Positions 32,020 through 42,480 of a stretch of 64,000 bases of DNA are shown here, in pieces. Numbering within the stretch: the stretch's first letter is position 1; every line of letters begins with the position of its first letter. Below the pieces are notes generated by a model that was given only the letters and a program-made list of their open reading frames with translations, was not told the DNA's origin and searched no databases. The position numbers and the translations under genes are program-made. The stretch comes from Prorocentrum cordatum (lineage: Eukaryota; Sar; Dinophyceae; Prorocentrales; Prorocentraceae): NCBI GenBank assembly GCA_963575745.1, contig CAUYUJ010014627.1, positions 76,001 to 140,000 of the forward strand, given 5' to 3'.

Positions 32020-32610
32020 GCCTTTGGTGGGTCCGCCGAGGTTCCGCCTGGTGCCCGCCCGTGGGCCCCTCGTGGTCGCCTCGTGGGCACACCTTTGCCC
32101 TGGGCGGGTCCGCCGAGGTCTCGCGTGGTGCCCGCCCGTGTTCGCCCTGTGCGCTCCCCGCGCCCTGGGTGGGTCCGCCGAGGTTTCGCCCGGTGCCCGC
32201 CTTTGGGCGCCTCATGGGCGCTCGCGGGTGGCGCCGTGGGTGGGTCCGCCGAGGTCTCGCTTGGTGCCCGCCTTTGGACGCCTCGTGGGCGCTCGTGGGA
32301 GCCCTTCTGCCCTGGGTGGGGCCGCCGAGGTCTCGCCTGGTGTCCGCCCGAAGCCGCCTTGTGGGTGCGCGTGGGCGCCCTTTTGCCTTGGTTGGGCCTG
32401 CCTAGTTGTTGCTTGGTGCCCGCTTTGGGGCGCCACCTGGGCGCTCGTGGGCGCCCCGTGCCTTGGGTGGGTCCGCTGGGTTTTCGCCTGGTGCCCGCCT
32501 TTGAGCGCCTCCTGGGCGCTCGTGAGCGCCACGTGCCCTTGTTCGGTCCGTCGAGGTTTCGCCCTGTTCCCGCCCCGGGGCGCCGCGTGGGCGCTCGTGG
32601 CCGCCCCGCG
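32020..32610 (+). repeat. ~70 bp tandem repeat, open frame throughout
   Basis: About eight units each carry GGTGGGTCCGCCGAGG, TTTCGCC or TCTCGC, GGTGCCCGCC and GGGCGC boxes at spacings of 66-78 bp. Two plus-strand frames (31861-32724 and 31931-32638) stay open through all of it, encoding ~24-residue units such as VRRGFAWCPPL-ASWALVG. Most unit lengths seem to stay divisible by three in one frame, but no domain or start supports a gene. Confidence 0.85.
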
Positions 32611-32639
32611 CCCTGGGCGGATAGCTCGCCCAGCATAGC

Positions 32640-33655
32640 GCACGCGGCATACATTACATCGCTTACAGAACATAGCTCACACCACATGTGGGCGTTCCAA
32701 AAAGGGCCTCGCCTTCGAGGATAGAAGGGGTCGTCATCTCTTCCGCGACGGAAGGCGGCGGAAGGGCGGCGGAAGGTCTGCAGAAGTACAAGAGGCCGCC
32801 TCCGCCGGCGGAAGGCGGCGGAAGTAAAAAATGCGCCTTCAAGGGATGAAAAGGTTTGTGGGCTCAGGGTTTCTGGAATTGGCATCATAGGTAACATTGC
32901 ATAGCCTACGCACCATGTCTCACACCTCATAGCTGACAGCTTGCATCCACAGTGCACATCACACAGCTTACACAGCATAGCAAACCCCCCACTGCTTACT
33001 CCACACAGCCTTCACCTTCACAGTGCAATCACTCACAGTTTGGGGTCCGCGCTGGTTTACATATTCAAGAGGCAGGGGGATGGAGGTGGAGTTGAGGGCG
33101 AAGGAGGAAAGAGAAGCAGGCAGAGCAATCGGTAGGAGAAGGAATAGGTGAGAGGTGGGATGGAGAAGCGGATGATGGATGAGAGGGGACGGGGGTGGGA
33201 GGGAAGGGGTATATCGGACAGCTCAGGGCTTATGATAAGAGTCCCCCTATACTCCGCCTGCTCCGCCTTACTCCTCGCCCTCCTTCTCCCCCTCCTTTCG
33301 CCCCCCCCTTCCCCAAGAACCCCACTGTGAAACATGTAAGTCCGTATCCCTCCTATCCCATTCGCTTCCGCCTCCATCTCTTCCGTAGGATGCGGGTTTG
33401 GAAGGGGGGTCTAGAGTTTTCGTTTCATTTGGGAGGAACGGGCGACAAAGGTCCAGCGGTAGGATTGCTTACCGACTCCTTTTGTGTCGATGGCGTTGGT
33501 GGTGTCATCCCTCACGTTGTCGTGCTTGTGGTTGAGGTGGAGTAACAACAAAGGGTTTTTTTTGGGGGGGGGAGGGGTCCGCGTCCTCCCTGCGGTCGTC
33601 TTCTGCGTTCTGCCTCCTCCTTGCGTTCGTTGTGGTAATCAGGAGGACCAGGAGG
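32640..33655. other. No recognisable gene; short GGCGGAAG repeat
   Basis: GGAAGGCGGCGGAAG words repeat at about 32748-32825. The sequence from 32880 to 33040 is unusually A/C-rich with CACAGC/CATAGC words. Nothing else is supported. Confidence 0.45.
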
Positions 33656-33735
33656 ATCAGAGAGGAGATTGGGGTGAAGGGTGGAGGAGGAGGCGGAGGA
33701 GGAGGAGGACGAGGAGGAGGAGGAGGGGTAGGAGG
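33656..33735 (+). repeat. GGA-rich array
   Basis: GGAGGAGG words over about 75 bp. Confidence 0.85.
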
Positions 33736-33806
33736 GCTTCATGCAGCGATTTGGGGGCTGCTCTGGGAAGTTCAGGGAGGCCTAGCAAGTTCAAGGGATG
33801 CCCTCC

Positions 33807-34178
33807 TACGTTCGGGAACTTTGGGATAGCGTGTCGCTCCGAGGGCTCTGGCCCACCACGCTCCAGCGCGACACGCCATCCACATCCCGCTCCTCAGGCG
33901 TCAACGTTCCGAGTTTTTCCTGGCCTCCCGCCCCGCGGAGCGAAGCGACACGCACGCTATCTACTCACAAGGCATACGGTGGGGGCGTTCGTGCAGGAAT
34001 GTGCCCAGGGGCGTCAGGCCCTGGGGAGTTCATTATCTACTTCGGGCGGCGGTGATACCCATGGCCAAGCCTCAATTGGCCTTCCGCCGGCTTCCACCCT
34101 GGATTCACTGTTAAAGGGTTCCTTGTCCAGTGCTTTTCGTCGTAGCGTGTCGCGGCGGCGGTAAAGTTCCTGACCGTA
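33807..34178. mobile_element. MITE-like element, AGCGTGTCGC family (copy 1, enlarged)
   Basis: The left end reads TACGTTCGGGAACTTTGGGA followed by TAGCGTGTCGC. The right end reads TAGCGTGTCGC, then GTAAAGTTCCTGACCGTA. The internal segments match copies 2 and 3 up to about 33965, then about 150 bp of extra sequence precede the right end. The element is therefore 372 bp rather than 218. Confidence 0.7.
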
Positions 34179-34179
34179 G

Positions 34180-34870
34180 TGATTGCGCTGCTCATCCCTC
34201 CCCCTCCCCCTCGCCCTCCCGCTCTTCTCCCCGTCCCCTTCCTCCACCCCCAGACTCGAGGAGCACTCGGCTGTCCCTGGCCGCTCATGCGGCCAGCATC
34301 GACAGCTGGCTGTCGGCGCGAGAGCCAGCCTGGCAGCCCACGCACACTGCATCAGGGCGCCACCCGACGAACGCGTTGAGGCGGGCAGGCGACGAAGGCG
34401 GCCCTCCGCCCAGTCCTGGGGGAGACGGGTCCGAGGCCCCGCGGCCTTCGCCGCTTGGGGGGAGGAGAAGCGCCGCCACCACCACAGCCAGGGGGAAGGC
34501 ACCTCCAGCGAGGAGGCCCACGATGCCTCCCCGAGGTGGGGCTGCGGGGTGTCTCGAGCAAGAGGGGGGGAACCAGGGTCACTCCCCCTGGCCCCTCCCG
34601 CTCGTGGTCCCTGGTGGTCGTTTCGCTTCTCCTCGCTCCTACTCCAGGCCCGGTTTTTGCAGTTCGGCTGACGGCCCCCGGGGTCTCTGGAGGCCCACCG
34701 GGCCGCAAGGGGTCAAAGGTGCGAGAAGGTGCATTGGCCTCCTTTTCTCCAGGACAAGGTTGCTTCATGCTGGCTGACCCGCTCGGCCGCATCCACACGG
34801 CGATGTGGGCTTGCACCCCCGACCCTTCTGTCGGGGGACTTCCCGCCGATGGTGGCGGGCCGCGGGTCGG
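34180..34870. other. No recognisable gene
   Basis: G/C-rich sequence with conflicting open frames on both strands; no domain seen. Confidence 0.4.
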
Positions 34871-34871
34871 A

Positions 34872-34932
34872 GGAGGCGGAGGAGGAGGAGGAGGAGGAGG
34901 AGGAGGAGGAGGAGGAAGACGAGGAGGAAGAG
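34872..34932 (+). repeat. (GGA)n array
   Basis: GGAGGAGGAGG over about 60 bp. Confidence 0.95.
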
Positions 34933-35109
34933 GCGGAGTGAGTGAGTGAGTTGAGAGTTGATTGCGGGAAGGACGAGGATGAGAACGGGGAACCACGCGG
35001 ACGGGGAGACGAAGGGCGGAGGACGAGGAACGGAGGGAGGGCGGGCAAATGTTGGAGGCACGCGAAGGAGAAGGGAGGGAGCTGGGCAAGGGGTAGGACA
35101 AAGGAGACG

Positions 35110-35365
35110 AGGAGGAGCATGACTATGACAAACAAGGAGGAGGAGGAGGAGGAGGAGGAGGAGGAGGTCCATAGAGGCAAGGGGATGATGTGGATGGAGT
35201 GAGGAGGAGGGTGAGAATCTGGACGATGGGGGACAGCAGGAGGGAGGAGGAGGAGGAGAAAGAGGAGGAGGAGGAGGAGGAGGAGGAGGAGGAGAAGGAG
35301 AAGGAGAAGGAGAAGGAGGAGGAGGAGGATGAAGAGGAGGAGGAGGAGGAGGAGGAGAGATGGTG
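35110..35365 (+). repeat. (GGA/GAA)n arrays
   Basis: Two GAGGAG blocks (about 35130-35168 and 35236-35365) with GAGAAG variants in the second. Confidence 0.92.
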
Positions 35366-35832
35366 GCCGAGGAGGAGCAGCAGTGGGAGGTGAGGAGTTT
35401 AGGGGTGTGGGAGTAGGCCTTCTCTCCCTTCGTTGTCTTGTGAATCCTACCCAGGGATGGAATAGAGGGGGTGGGTGAAACGCTCCTGCGAGCGCGGGAG
35501 TGCGCGCGCGGAGGGAGGAGACAGGAGGTGGGAAGAAGTAGTCAAGCGGAAAGGGGGCGAGGAGGGGGAGGGGCAGGGAGGGGAGGAGGTACCCCTCAGG
35601 GCTCGACGACTCTTCTCCAATCGACTTGCGAGGGTCAAGCTGGATAAGTCTTGGAAGTTCTGGCGGAATTTGATGTAAGCTCCATGGCGAGTCGAGGGAC
35701 AGTAAAAGTCGTGAAGTCGTCAAACACTAGCGAGGGCACGAGGAGGAACATGGGCATGGAGGGTGACCTCCTGGGCTCCAGCGGGGGCGCCACCTCTCCT
35801 GGAAGAGGAAGAGCCGGCACGACTACAAACTT
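35366..35832. other. Purine-rich stretch, no recognisable gene
   Basis: GGGAGGAG words continue to about 35600. A frame through 35720-35860 is not supported by any motif. Confidence 0.4.
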
Positions 35833-35967
35833 TCGGAGGTCTGCGTGGACTTCTTGAATCTGCGCTTGACCCCTCCTCCTCTTGCGCGCGGAGTTCGCCA
35901 GGGGCGGCGCCGGAGGCGCCGCCAGGGGCTTCTAGCGCGGGTCCAAGAAGTCCGCGCGGACCTCCGA
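35833..35967. mobile_element. Foldback element, CGGAGGTCCGCGCGGA family (copy 1)
   Basis: The left arm TCGGAGGTCTGCGTGGACTT pairs with the right arm, whose complement reads TCGGAGGTCCGCGCGGACTT. The centre is GGCGGCGCCGGAGGCGCCGC, itself palindromic. Length 135 bp. Confidence 0.8.
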
Positions 35968-36152
35968 ACGTCATGCTCGCGCCGTCGTCTTGCTCCTCGA
36001 TCTCCGCTCCCCGCGCCGCCTGGGGGCGCATTCGGGTCACGACCGCTCCCCCGTCTCACGCACCAATGTTCTGCGCTTCTGACCACGGCCGCCTGCGCGT
36101 CTGCTCGCGAGCCGCTTTTCCCGCACTTGGGGGAACGAATAATGACGTAAAA

Positions 36153-36252
36153 ATATAAAAACTCGGAGGTCCGCGCGGATATCTCCGATCGGCGCTGGAC
36201 CCCCCTCCTTGGCGCGCGGAGCGCGCCAGGGGCGGCGCCGGAGTTTTTATAT
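36153..36252. mobile_element. Foldback element, CGGAGGTCCGCGCGGA family (copy 2)
   Basis: The 100 bp copy has perfect 12 bp ends ATATAAAAACTC and GAGTTTTTATAT. It contains CGGAGGTCCGCGCGGA and GGGGCGGCGCCGG. Confidence 0.85.
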
Positions 36253-36479
36253 GTTTATGCCATTCTTCGTTCCCTTCTGCTCGGGGGCAAGTGAGGCCCA
36301 GGGGTCCGGCGCATCGGCAGGGACACACCAGAGAGCTGCACGGCCCGAGAGGCCGTGCCCTGCCCTTCGGGAGGCCAGCCTCGGGCCTCGGGGCGCGCTG
36401 GGAGCGCCACGGGCTGGACCAGACACACGCAGAGGGGGGTAGTGGGAGGGGGGAAGGCTTCTTAGCAGTGTGCCCGGCT

Positions 36480-36900
36480 CCTCCTCCTCCCTCCGCCCTC
36501 CTCCTCCTCTCCCTCCTCCTCCTCCTCCTCCCCTCCTCTCCTCCTCCTCCCCCTCCCTCCTCCTCCTCACCTCCTCCTCCTCTCCTCCTCCTCCTCCTCC
36601 CCCTCCTCCCTCCTCCTCCTCCTCCTCCTCTCCTCCCCTCCTCATCCTCCTCCTCCTCCTCCTCCCCCCTCCCTCCTCCTCCGCTCCTCCTCCTCCTCCT
36701 CCTCCTCCTCTCCCTCCTCCCTCCTCCTCCTCCTCCTCTCCTCCTCCCCCCTCCTCCTCCTCCTCCTCCTCCTCCCCCTCCCCTCCTGCTCCTCCTGCTC
36801 CTCGTTCTCGCTCTCCTCCTGCTCCTGCTCCTGCTCCTCCTGCTCCTCCTCCTCCTCCTCCTCCTCCTCCTCCTCCTCCTTCTCCTCCTCCTCCTCCAGG
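36480..36900 (+). repeat. (CTC)n polypyrimidine array
   Basis: More than 400 bp of CTCCTC with CCCTC, TCTCC and CTGCTC interruptions, the longest such tract in the window. Pro/Ser/Leu frames over it are shadows. Confidence 0.97.
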
Positions 36901-37413
36901 GAAGGCGTCTTAGAAGTCCTGCTTCTCAGAAACCAGAAAGACAACTATTGGGTTGGGAGCATGGGGTTGGGAGGACACGGGGCACGACTGTGCAACAAGC
37001 ACACTCGACATGCACCATGATAAGGGCGTCCTGGTCATCTCTGCCGGCCCCATCCTCCCAACCCGATCATTGTCTTTCTGAAGAAGGCGCGGGCCTCGTC
37101 TGTAGATGTAGGGCCGCCGCCTTCTCAGAGGCAGGGGTGCTTCCAAGAAGCCTTCCCCTCCCCCATCCCCTGCCCCCCTGTGCTCGCCGCCGGCCTCATG
37201 AGGCTGCTCGGGATGGAGCCATGCTTCCCGGGGAGGTGGTCGAGAGGTCTGGGGGCCCGCGCGTCGTGACGATCGGAGCTCCGAGGGGGCCAGGCCACCC
37301 GTGCCGCGGCCCGCCCCGCGTCACCACGGCCAGACTCGCCTCGCGCCCTGGGGGAGGCCCGAGCGGAGTGTGGCGGCATCGGTCGGGGAAGGAGCAACGG
37401 CATGCACACCGCA
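36901..37413. other. No recognisable gene; AACCCGATCATT/ATTGGGTTG inverted words
   Basis: ACAACTATTGGGTTGGGAGC (about 36940) and CATCCTCCCAACCCGATCAT (about 37050) are roughly inverted, with AGAAACCAGAAAGACAAC against TTGTCTTTCTGAAG, so a further foldback of about 150 bp (36925-37085) is likely. Confidence 0.5.
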
Positions 37414-37505
37414 AGCTCTGAGGCCGCCAGGGCCGGCGCCGGGGGTGCCGCCAGGGGGCCCCAGCGCCGATCCCAGAAGTCCGCGCGGACCTCCGGTTTT
37501 TTGGT
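37414..37505. mobile_element. Foldback element, CGGAGGTCCGCGCGGA family (copy 3, partial)
   Basis: The right arm GAAGTCCGCGCGGACCTCCG and the centre GGCCGGCGCCGGGGGTGCCG are clear. The left arm is mostly missing apart from CTCTGAGG. Confidence 0.65.
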
Positions 37506-37780
37506 TGTTTCTGTCATTGCTTGTCTCTCCAATCGATGCCACTTTGACTCCCCAGAAGTGCCGGATCTCTGGGAAGGGGGAGGGGTTGGGAGCGCGGGGG
37601 TTACGAATTCTCTGCCGCGCGCCGCCGGTTACGGCTCACCGCTGGGCGCGCTTTCCTCGATGCGTGGTCGCTGTCGATCGTGGCGGTGGGGCCAGAAAAC
37701 TTGGTTGCGTGCAGCTGGTTCGATAACTCCCGATTTGCTATCCCCTCCCTGTCGCCTGCCCCAGTATTCTGGACCTCCCC

Positions 37781-37953
37781 GATGGGGTCTGAGTAGATCA
37801 GGTCTCGGGTCGGAGGATGGCGTCGCACCGCCGATGCATCGGCGACGCGGCTCGATGCGCGGCCCGATGTTCTCCACGCCGACGGCGCCGATGCATCGCC
37901 GACGCATCGGCGGTACAGCGCGATCCTCCGACCCCATGTACTTCGACCCCATC
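37781..37953. mobile_element. Foldback element with GCCGATGCATCGGC core
   Basis: The left end GATGGGGTCTGAGTAGATCA pairs with the right end, whose complement is GATGGGGTCGAAGTACATGG. The match continues through GGGTCGGAGGAT, GCGTCGCACCGCCGATGC and CATCGGCG. Total 173 bp, arms about 75 bp, inner palindrome GCCGATGCATCGGC. Confidence 0.8.
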
Positions 37954-38361
37954 TAGAAGGCCTTCAAATACATACCCTCCTTCTGCAGGCTGATGCGAAG
38001 GGCCGGCGCGTCACAGCTGAAATTGCAGCTGCCGGGTCGGCCCCCTCGTGTCGCCCTCCCTTTAGTACGTCCGACAATCAGGCAGGAGTCGCTTTCAGAA
38101 ATAGCCCGCCCCTCTGCCGTCGATTCGGAATTCCTGAATGTAGAGAGGGAGATGAGTGTTTTTCCTTCGTGACGCCCCTGACAGAGATGAGGTGCGAAAA
38201 CAGTCAGGATGACAAGGAAGAGGATGATGACGATTAGGACGACGGTGAGGATGACGACGGGGACGACGAGGCTATCATGCAACGTCCCCTTCTTCGCGAA
38301 ACCTGCCAGGACTCCAGGGCGGCGCTTGATCGAAGCGCTGGTCACCACTCCTTGAGGTCTG
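37954..38361. other. No recognisable gene; GATGACGA words
   Basis: A GAC/GATGAC-rich run lies at about 38200-38270. No domain in any open frame. Confidence 0.4.
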
Positions 38362-38579
38362 CGGTGGGTAACTTTGGGTTAGCGTGGCGCTCCGCCTTCT
38401 TCTGGCCCACCACGCTTCGGCGCGACACGCTATCCACATCCTGGTACCAAGGCATCACTGTCCCGAGTTTTTCCCAGCCTCCCGCCCCGCGGAGCGGAGC
38501 GGCATGCTATCAGCTCGCAGGGCATAGCGTGTCGCCAGGGCCGCCGCCGCGACACGCTAAGCCAAAGTTCCCGACCGTA
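38362..38579. mobile_element. MITE-like element, AGCGTGTCGC family (copy 2)
   Basis: The left end CGGTGGGTAACTTTGGGTTA and the right end, whose complement reads TACGGTCGGGAACTTTGGCT, form ~30 bp terminal inverted repeats. Internal landmarks in order are GGCCCACCACGC, GCGCGACACGCTATCCAC, CCGAGTTTTTCCCAGCCTCC, CCCGCGGAGCGGAGCG and CATAGCGTGTCGCCAGGGCC. Confidence 0.88.
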
Positions 38580-38955
38580 GATCCTCGCAAGAGTCTTACG
38601 CGCATTCCAGCGCGTCCGCCGCATTCCTTCTAAATGGTCCCCAGAGAGGCGCGTCTGGGCGCGCGCCGCCTCAGGATGCTCCTCGGACGCTCCATCGGAC
38701 AGTGCAGAACACAAGCAGGAGGAGGCATGGTATGTATGGTGTGGTGTGGACTAGCCCCAAAGAGGTGTCAAGCCTCGATCCAAACGCGAGCTCCGACTCG
38801 CGATCGCTGTCATCGCTGCCGTCACTCGCTGATAGCTCGAGGGCCTGGCGCCCGAGCTCACGGACCGCGGGCATGTCGCTCTCCCACAACCCGGAAGCCC
38901 ACAATATCTCGACCACGGAGGAGTCTCATCTGCAATCGGTGCCCAGTGCCCAGGA
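38580..38955. other. No recognisable gene
   Basis: No repeat, RNA or coding feature is visible between the MITE and the GGA array. Confidence 0.4.
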
Positions 38956-39130
38956 TGAGGCGGAGGAGGAGGTGGAGGAGGAGGAGGAGGAGGAGAAAGT
39001 GGAGGTGGAGGAGGAGGAGAAATAGGAGGAGGAGGAGGAGGAGGAGGAGGAGGAGGAGGAGGAGGAGGAGGAGAAAGAGGAGGGGCAGGAGGTGGAAGCG
39101 GAGGAGGAGGAGGAGAAGTGGAGGGAAGGA
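38956..39130 (+). repeat. (GGA)n array
   Basis: GGAGGAGG triplets with AAA and TGG variants over 170 bp. Confidence 0.95.
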
Positions 39131-39267
39131 GGGAGGGACCTGCTCCAGCGTAGGAAGTCTTGCCACGCCTCTGCGCTCGCCTCCGCAGGCCAGGGGCGGC
39201 GTCTGACAGAGGCAGTGCCAAGTGTTCGACCGCGGCCCCCCCTGCATATGCGCAGCCCTACAGCTTC

Positions 39268-39965
39268 CTGGTTGTCCTGGTCCTGAAGACCACCCTCTGG
39301 GATCGGGGCGAGACTGGGGGGAACTTCCAGGTCGTCCTGGTCCTGATGACCACCCTGCGGGATCGGGGCGAGACTGATGTCGTCTTGGGCACTGACACTC
39401 ACCGCTCGAGGGGGGGAGCTTCCTGGTCGTCCTGGTCCTGAAGGCCAGCCTCCAGGATTTGGGCGAGACTGAGGTCGTCTTGGGCGCGGGCACCCAGCAC
39501 TCGAGGGGGGAGCTTCCTGATCGTCCTGATCCTGAAGACCACCCTCTGGGATCGGGGCGAGACTGGGGTCGTCTTGGGCGCGGGCACGCAGCACTCGAGG
39601 GGGGAGAGCTTCCAGGTCGTCCTGGTCCTGGGGCGAGTCTGAGGTCGGCTTGGGCGTTGACACCCAGCACTCGAGGGGGGACGCTTCCTGGTCGCCCTGG
39701 TCCTGAAGACCACCCTTGGGGATCGGGCGGAGACTGAGGTGGACTTGGACGCGGGCACCCAGCACTCGAGGGGGGGGGGGGGCTTCGTGGTCGTCTGGGT
39801 CCTGATGACCACCCTGCGGGATCGGGGTGAGACTGATGTCGTCTTGGGCGCGGGCACCCAGCCCTCGAGGAAGGGAGCTCCCCAGTCGTCCCGGTCCTGA
39901 AGGCGACTTTTCGGGATCTGGGCGAGACTGAGGTCGTCTTGGGCGCGCACCCAGCATTCGAGGGG
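39268..39965 (+). repeat. ~93 bp tandem repeat
   Basis: About eight units carry TCGTCCTGGTCCTGA, GACCACCCT, GGGATCGGGGCGAGACTG, TCGTCTTGGGCGCGGGCAC and CAGCACTCGAGGGGGG. Several units are shortened. A single extra unit is at 42046-42105. The minus frames open through it are shadows. Confidence 0.9.
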
Positions 39966-40720
39966 GGGAGGTGTGGGAACAGCTAGCGATAATACGCAGC
40001 TGCCTCGCAGGCGATTTTTCCCCCCCCGCTTACGCGGCCCCCCCTACGTACGCGCAGCCCTGCAGCCTCCGCGCGGTAGACATCCACAGACCGCCCGCGA
40101 CCGCCGAAGCCTGGGCCGAGACCTGGCGTCCCGCTGGCGGGCTCGCGAGGCGTCGTGGTCTTGGCCGGAGAGTTGCCCCTCTCCTGGTGGGGGAGCCCGG
40201 CGCGAAGGCGCACACGCAATTCTGCGTCGCGCTCCGCGCAGCGCGAAGCGCCACGTCAGGCGAGTCAGGGATTGCCGAGGGCCGATGGCCGACGGGCCCC
40301 GAGGAGTCCGTGGTCCACGCCGGAGGTTGATCCACGTCCACTGGAGACGTGCCCCCGAGGATGCCGAGGAGAGCTAGCTGTGGATGTGCGTTCCACCCCC
40401 CCCGCCGACGGCTGGGAGCGACATCCTCGGGGGCCCGCCTCCCAGGTCGGCAGGCGCTGGCAGCTCCCAGCCCAGAGGGTGGGCCCAGCCTCCGACGGCT
40501 TTGTGTGTGTGAGTGCGTGTCAGCCCGTGGCGGGCCCCTCGAAATCTCGGGCCCTTCCAGGGGGAGAGGGAGCGGGAGGTCAGCTGCTCGACTCGTCCCG
40601 GAGCCATCTCCAGAGGGCCCCAGAGCCCGAGACTGGCCCCCTGGAGGGCCGAAGTGGAGGAGGGACGCGCCCAGATTGATCAGGGGTGCGCTGGGGGGGG
40701 GGATAGGCTCAGGGGGTGAT
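39966..40720. other. No recognisable gene; segment shared with 42.5 kb
   Basis: CCCCCCTGCTTGCGCGGC and GCGCAGCCCTGCAGC with GCGCGGCAGAC at 42480-42660 match GCTTACGCGGCCCCCC, GCGCAGCCCTGCAGCC and GCGCGGTAGAC at 40028-40085, then GCCGAAGCCTGGGCCGAGA, CTGGCGGGCTCGCGAGG and GGCCGGAGAGTTGCCCCTC. About 170 bp are duplicated between the two places in the same orientation. Confidence 0.6.
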
Positions 40721-40853
40721 GCATGGACCCACAATCGCCCATTGATCGCCGATAGGGGCCGGAAAGCCCACCCAACCCAAGAACGTGCGGCTTCGACATG
40801 GGGGCCTATCGCCGATCTCTGTCGGCGATGTATCGCCGATTCCAAGTCGATGC
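40721..40853. mobile_element. Foldback element, TCGCCGATAGG family (copy 2)
   Basis: The 133 bp copy shares AATCGCCCA-T-ATCGCCGAT, GGCGCCTATCGCC-type and GATTCCA-GTCGATGCTT boxes with 19486-19617. The left GCATGGACCCACAATCGCCC pairs with the complement of CGATTCCAAGTCGATGC. Confidence 0.78.
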
Positions 40854-40901
40854 TTGTCCTCCCCTCCCCCTGAGCTGGTCCCCCCCATCGTTCCCCCCTC
40901 C

Positions 40902-41120
40902 ACGGTTGGGAACTTTTGGATAGCGTTTCGCTCTGTCAGTTCTGGTCCACCACGCCTCGGCGCGACAGGTTATCCACTTCCCAGTCCTCAGTCGTCAACG
41001 TGCCGAGCCTTTCCCGAGCATCCTGCCCTGCGGAGCAGAGCGACACGCTGTCCGCTCCCAGGGCATAGCGTGTCGCCAGGGCCGCCACGGCGACACGCTG
41101 AGCGAAGGTTCCCGACCGTA
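40902..41120. mobile_element. MITE-like element, AGCGTGTCGC family (copy 3)
   Basis: The left end ACGGTTGGGAACTTTTGGAT and the complement of the right end, TACGGTCGGGAACCTTCGCT, match. Size is 219 bp against 218 for copy 2. It begins 48 bp after a TCGCCGATAGG element. Confidence 0.88.
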
Positions 41121-42480
41121 TCAAGCTCATTGAGGCAGTCAGTCCGCCCGAAGTCTGAGGGTGGGGCGCTTAGGGGGGCCCACGGTCGGACGCGGCAGCC
41201 GGCTGCCACGGCGATGGCGCGCTAGCGCCGCCCGCCCGCCGCAGCGGTGCGGGCGGCGGCCATGTGGCAGACGCTCCCGCAGGCCGACCCCGCGGCCGTG
41301 CGGAAGGAGCGCGACGCCGCTGGCGACGGCGACGTCGACGGCGGCGGCGACGACGACGACGCGACGACAACGGCGGCGGCGGCGGGTGCGACGACGACGG
41401 GTGCGACGACGAGGGGAGTGACGAGTGACGGCGACCACGGCGACGACGACCATCTTGAGGGCCGTCCTGGACGCCGTCCTGGACGCCGTCCTGGCCCGAG
41501 AGAGCGGGCTGGTGGTCCTGGTCCTTTTTCCTCGGAGGGCCGTCCCGGGTGCGCACCGCCTCGGGCGCTGTCCCGGGCGCGCGCCTCGGAGAGCCGTGGG
41601 GTGCCGCGCGCCCGGGAGGGCGCCGCGGGCCCAGACTTTCCCAGAGCATGAGGCAGACATCGGGAGCGCGGTTTCTGGTCGCGCCGCGGGACCGCATCAC
41701 AAGAAGAACGGCCCAGGACCCAAAAAGCAGGCCCCCCCCCCGGCGGGCAGCCTGTTGAGGTCCGACGCTGCAAAACGCTCGCGGCCTCGTGCATAATCGA
41801 GGCCGGAGGCCCTGGACCCCACGGTGCTGGTCTCGGCGTCACCCCAACATGCTAGTACTATGTGCGCGTCGCTCCCGCCAGGGGCGACGCGCGAACCGAG
41901 AAATCTTATAGCATGCGCTCCGTGGAAGGCGCCTTCTGGCCACACCGCTCGGGAAACAGTATACTACAAGATGGTTATACTGGATGTTCGCGTCGGACGC
42001 ACGCCTCATTGGCGGAGGTGTAGCAACAGTGTGTCCTTGTGCGTCCCATGGTCGTCCTGGCCCCGAAGGCCACACCTCGGGATCGGGGCGAGGCTGAGGT
42101 CGGCTTGGCCGCCGCCCGGGCCCGAAGAGCCCACGGCCCACGGCTCCTCTGGGCCCCGGCCGCTCTCGTGTGAGAGGCCAGCGGCGGCGGGCACACGGCA
42201 GGCGAGGGGGGTGGAGATGTCGGAGAGGCCGGCGACAACACCCAGCTGCCTCGCAGGCCATGTTCCATCGAGGATCAAAGAGCCCGAGCCCTCCTGACAC
42301 GGTGAAGACGTGGCCTCACTGAGGTCCCCGTCTTTGCATCGGGGACAGTGGATCTGGGCGGTTTGGTTCGATGCGTCTGCAGAACAGACCCCCCAAGTAT
42401 CTAAGCTCATGGCCCGACTAAGTTAGGTCGCTTCCCACAGGTCTAGGGGCCCTTCTCATTTGATGCCCAGTAAATGTTCC
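41121..42480. other. No recognisable gene; GAC-rich run
   Basis: GACGGCGACG/CGACGACGACG words fill about 41315-41460. One ~60 bp unit of the 39.3 kb tandem repeat lies at 42046-42105. Overlapping open frames on both strands lack domains. Confidence 0.4.
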
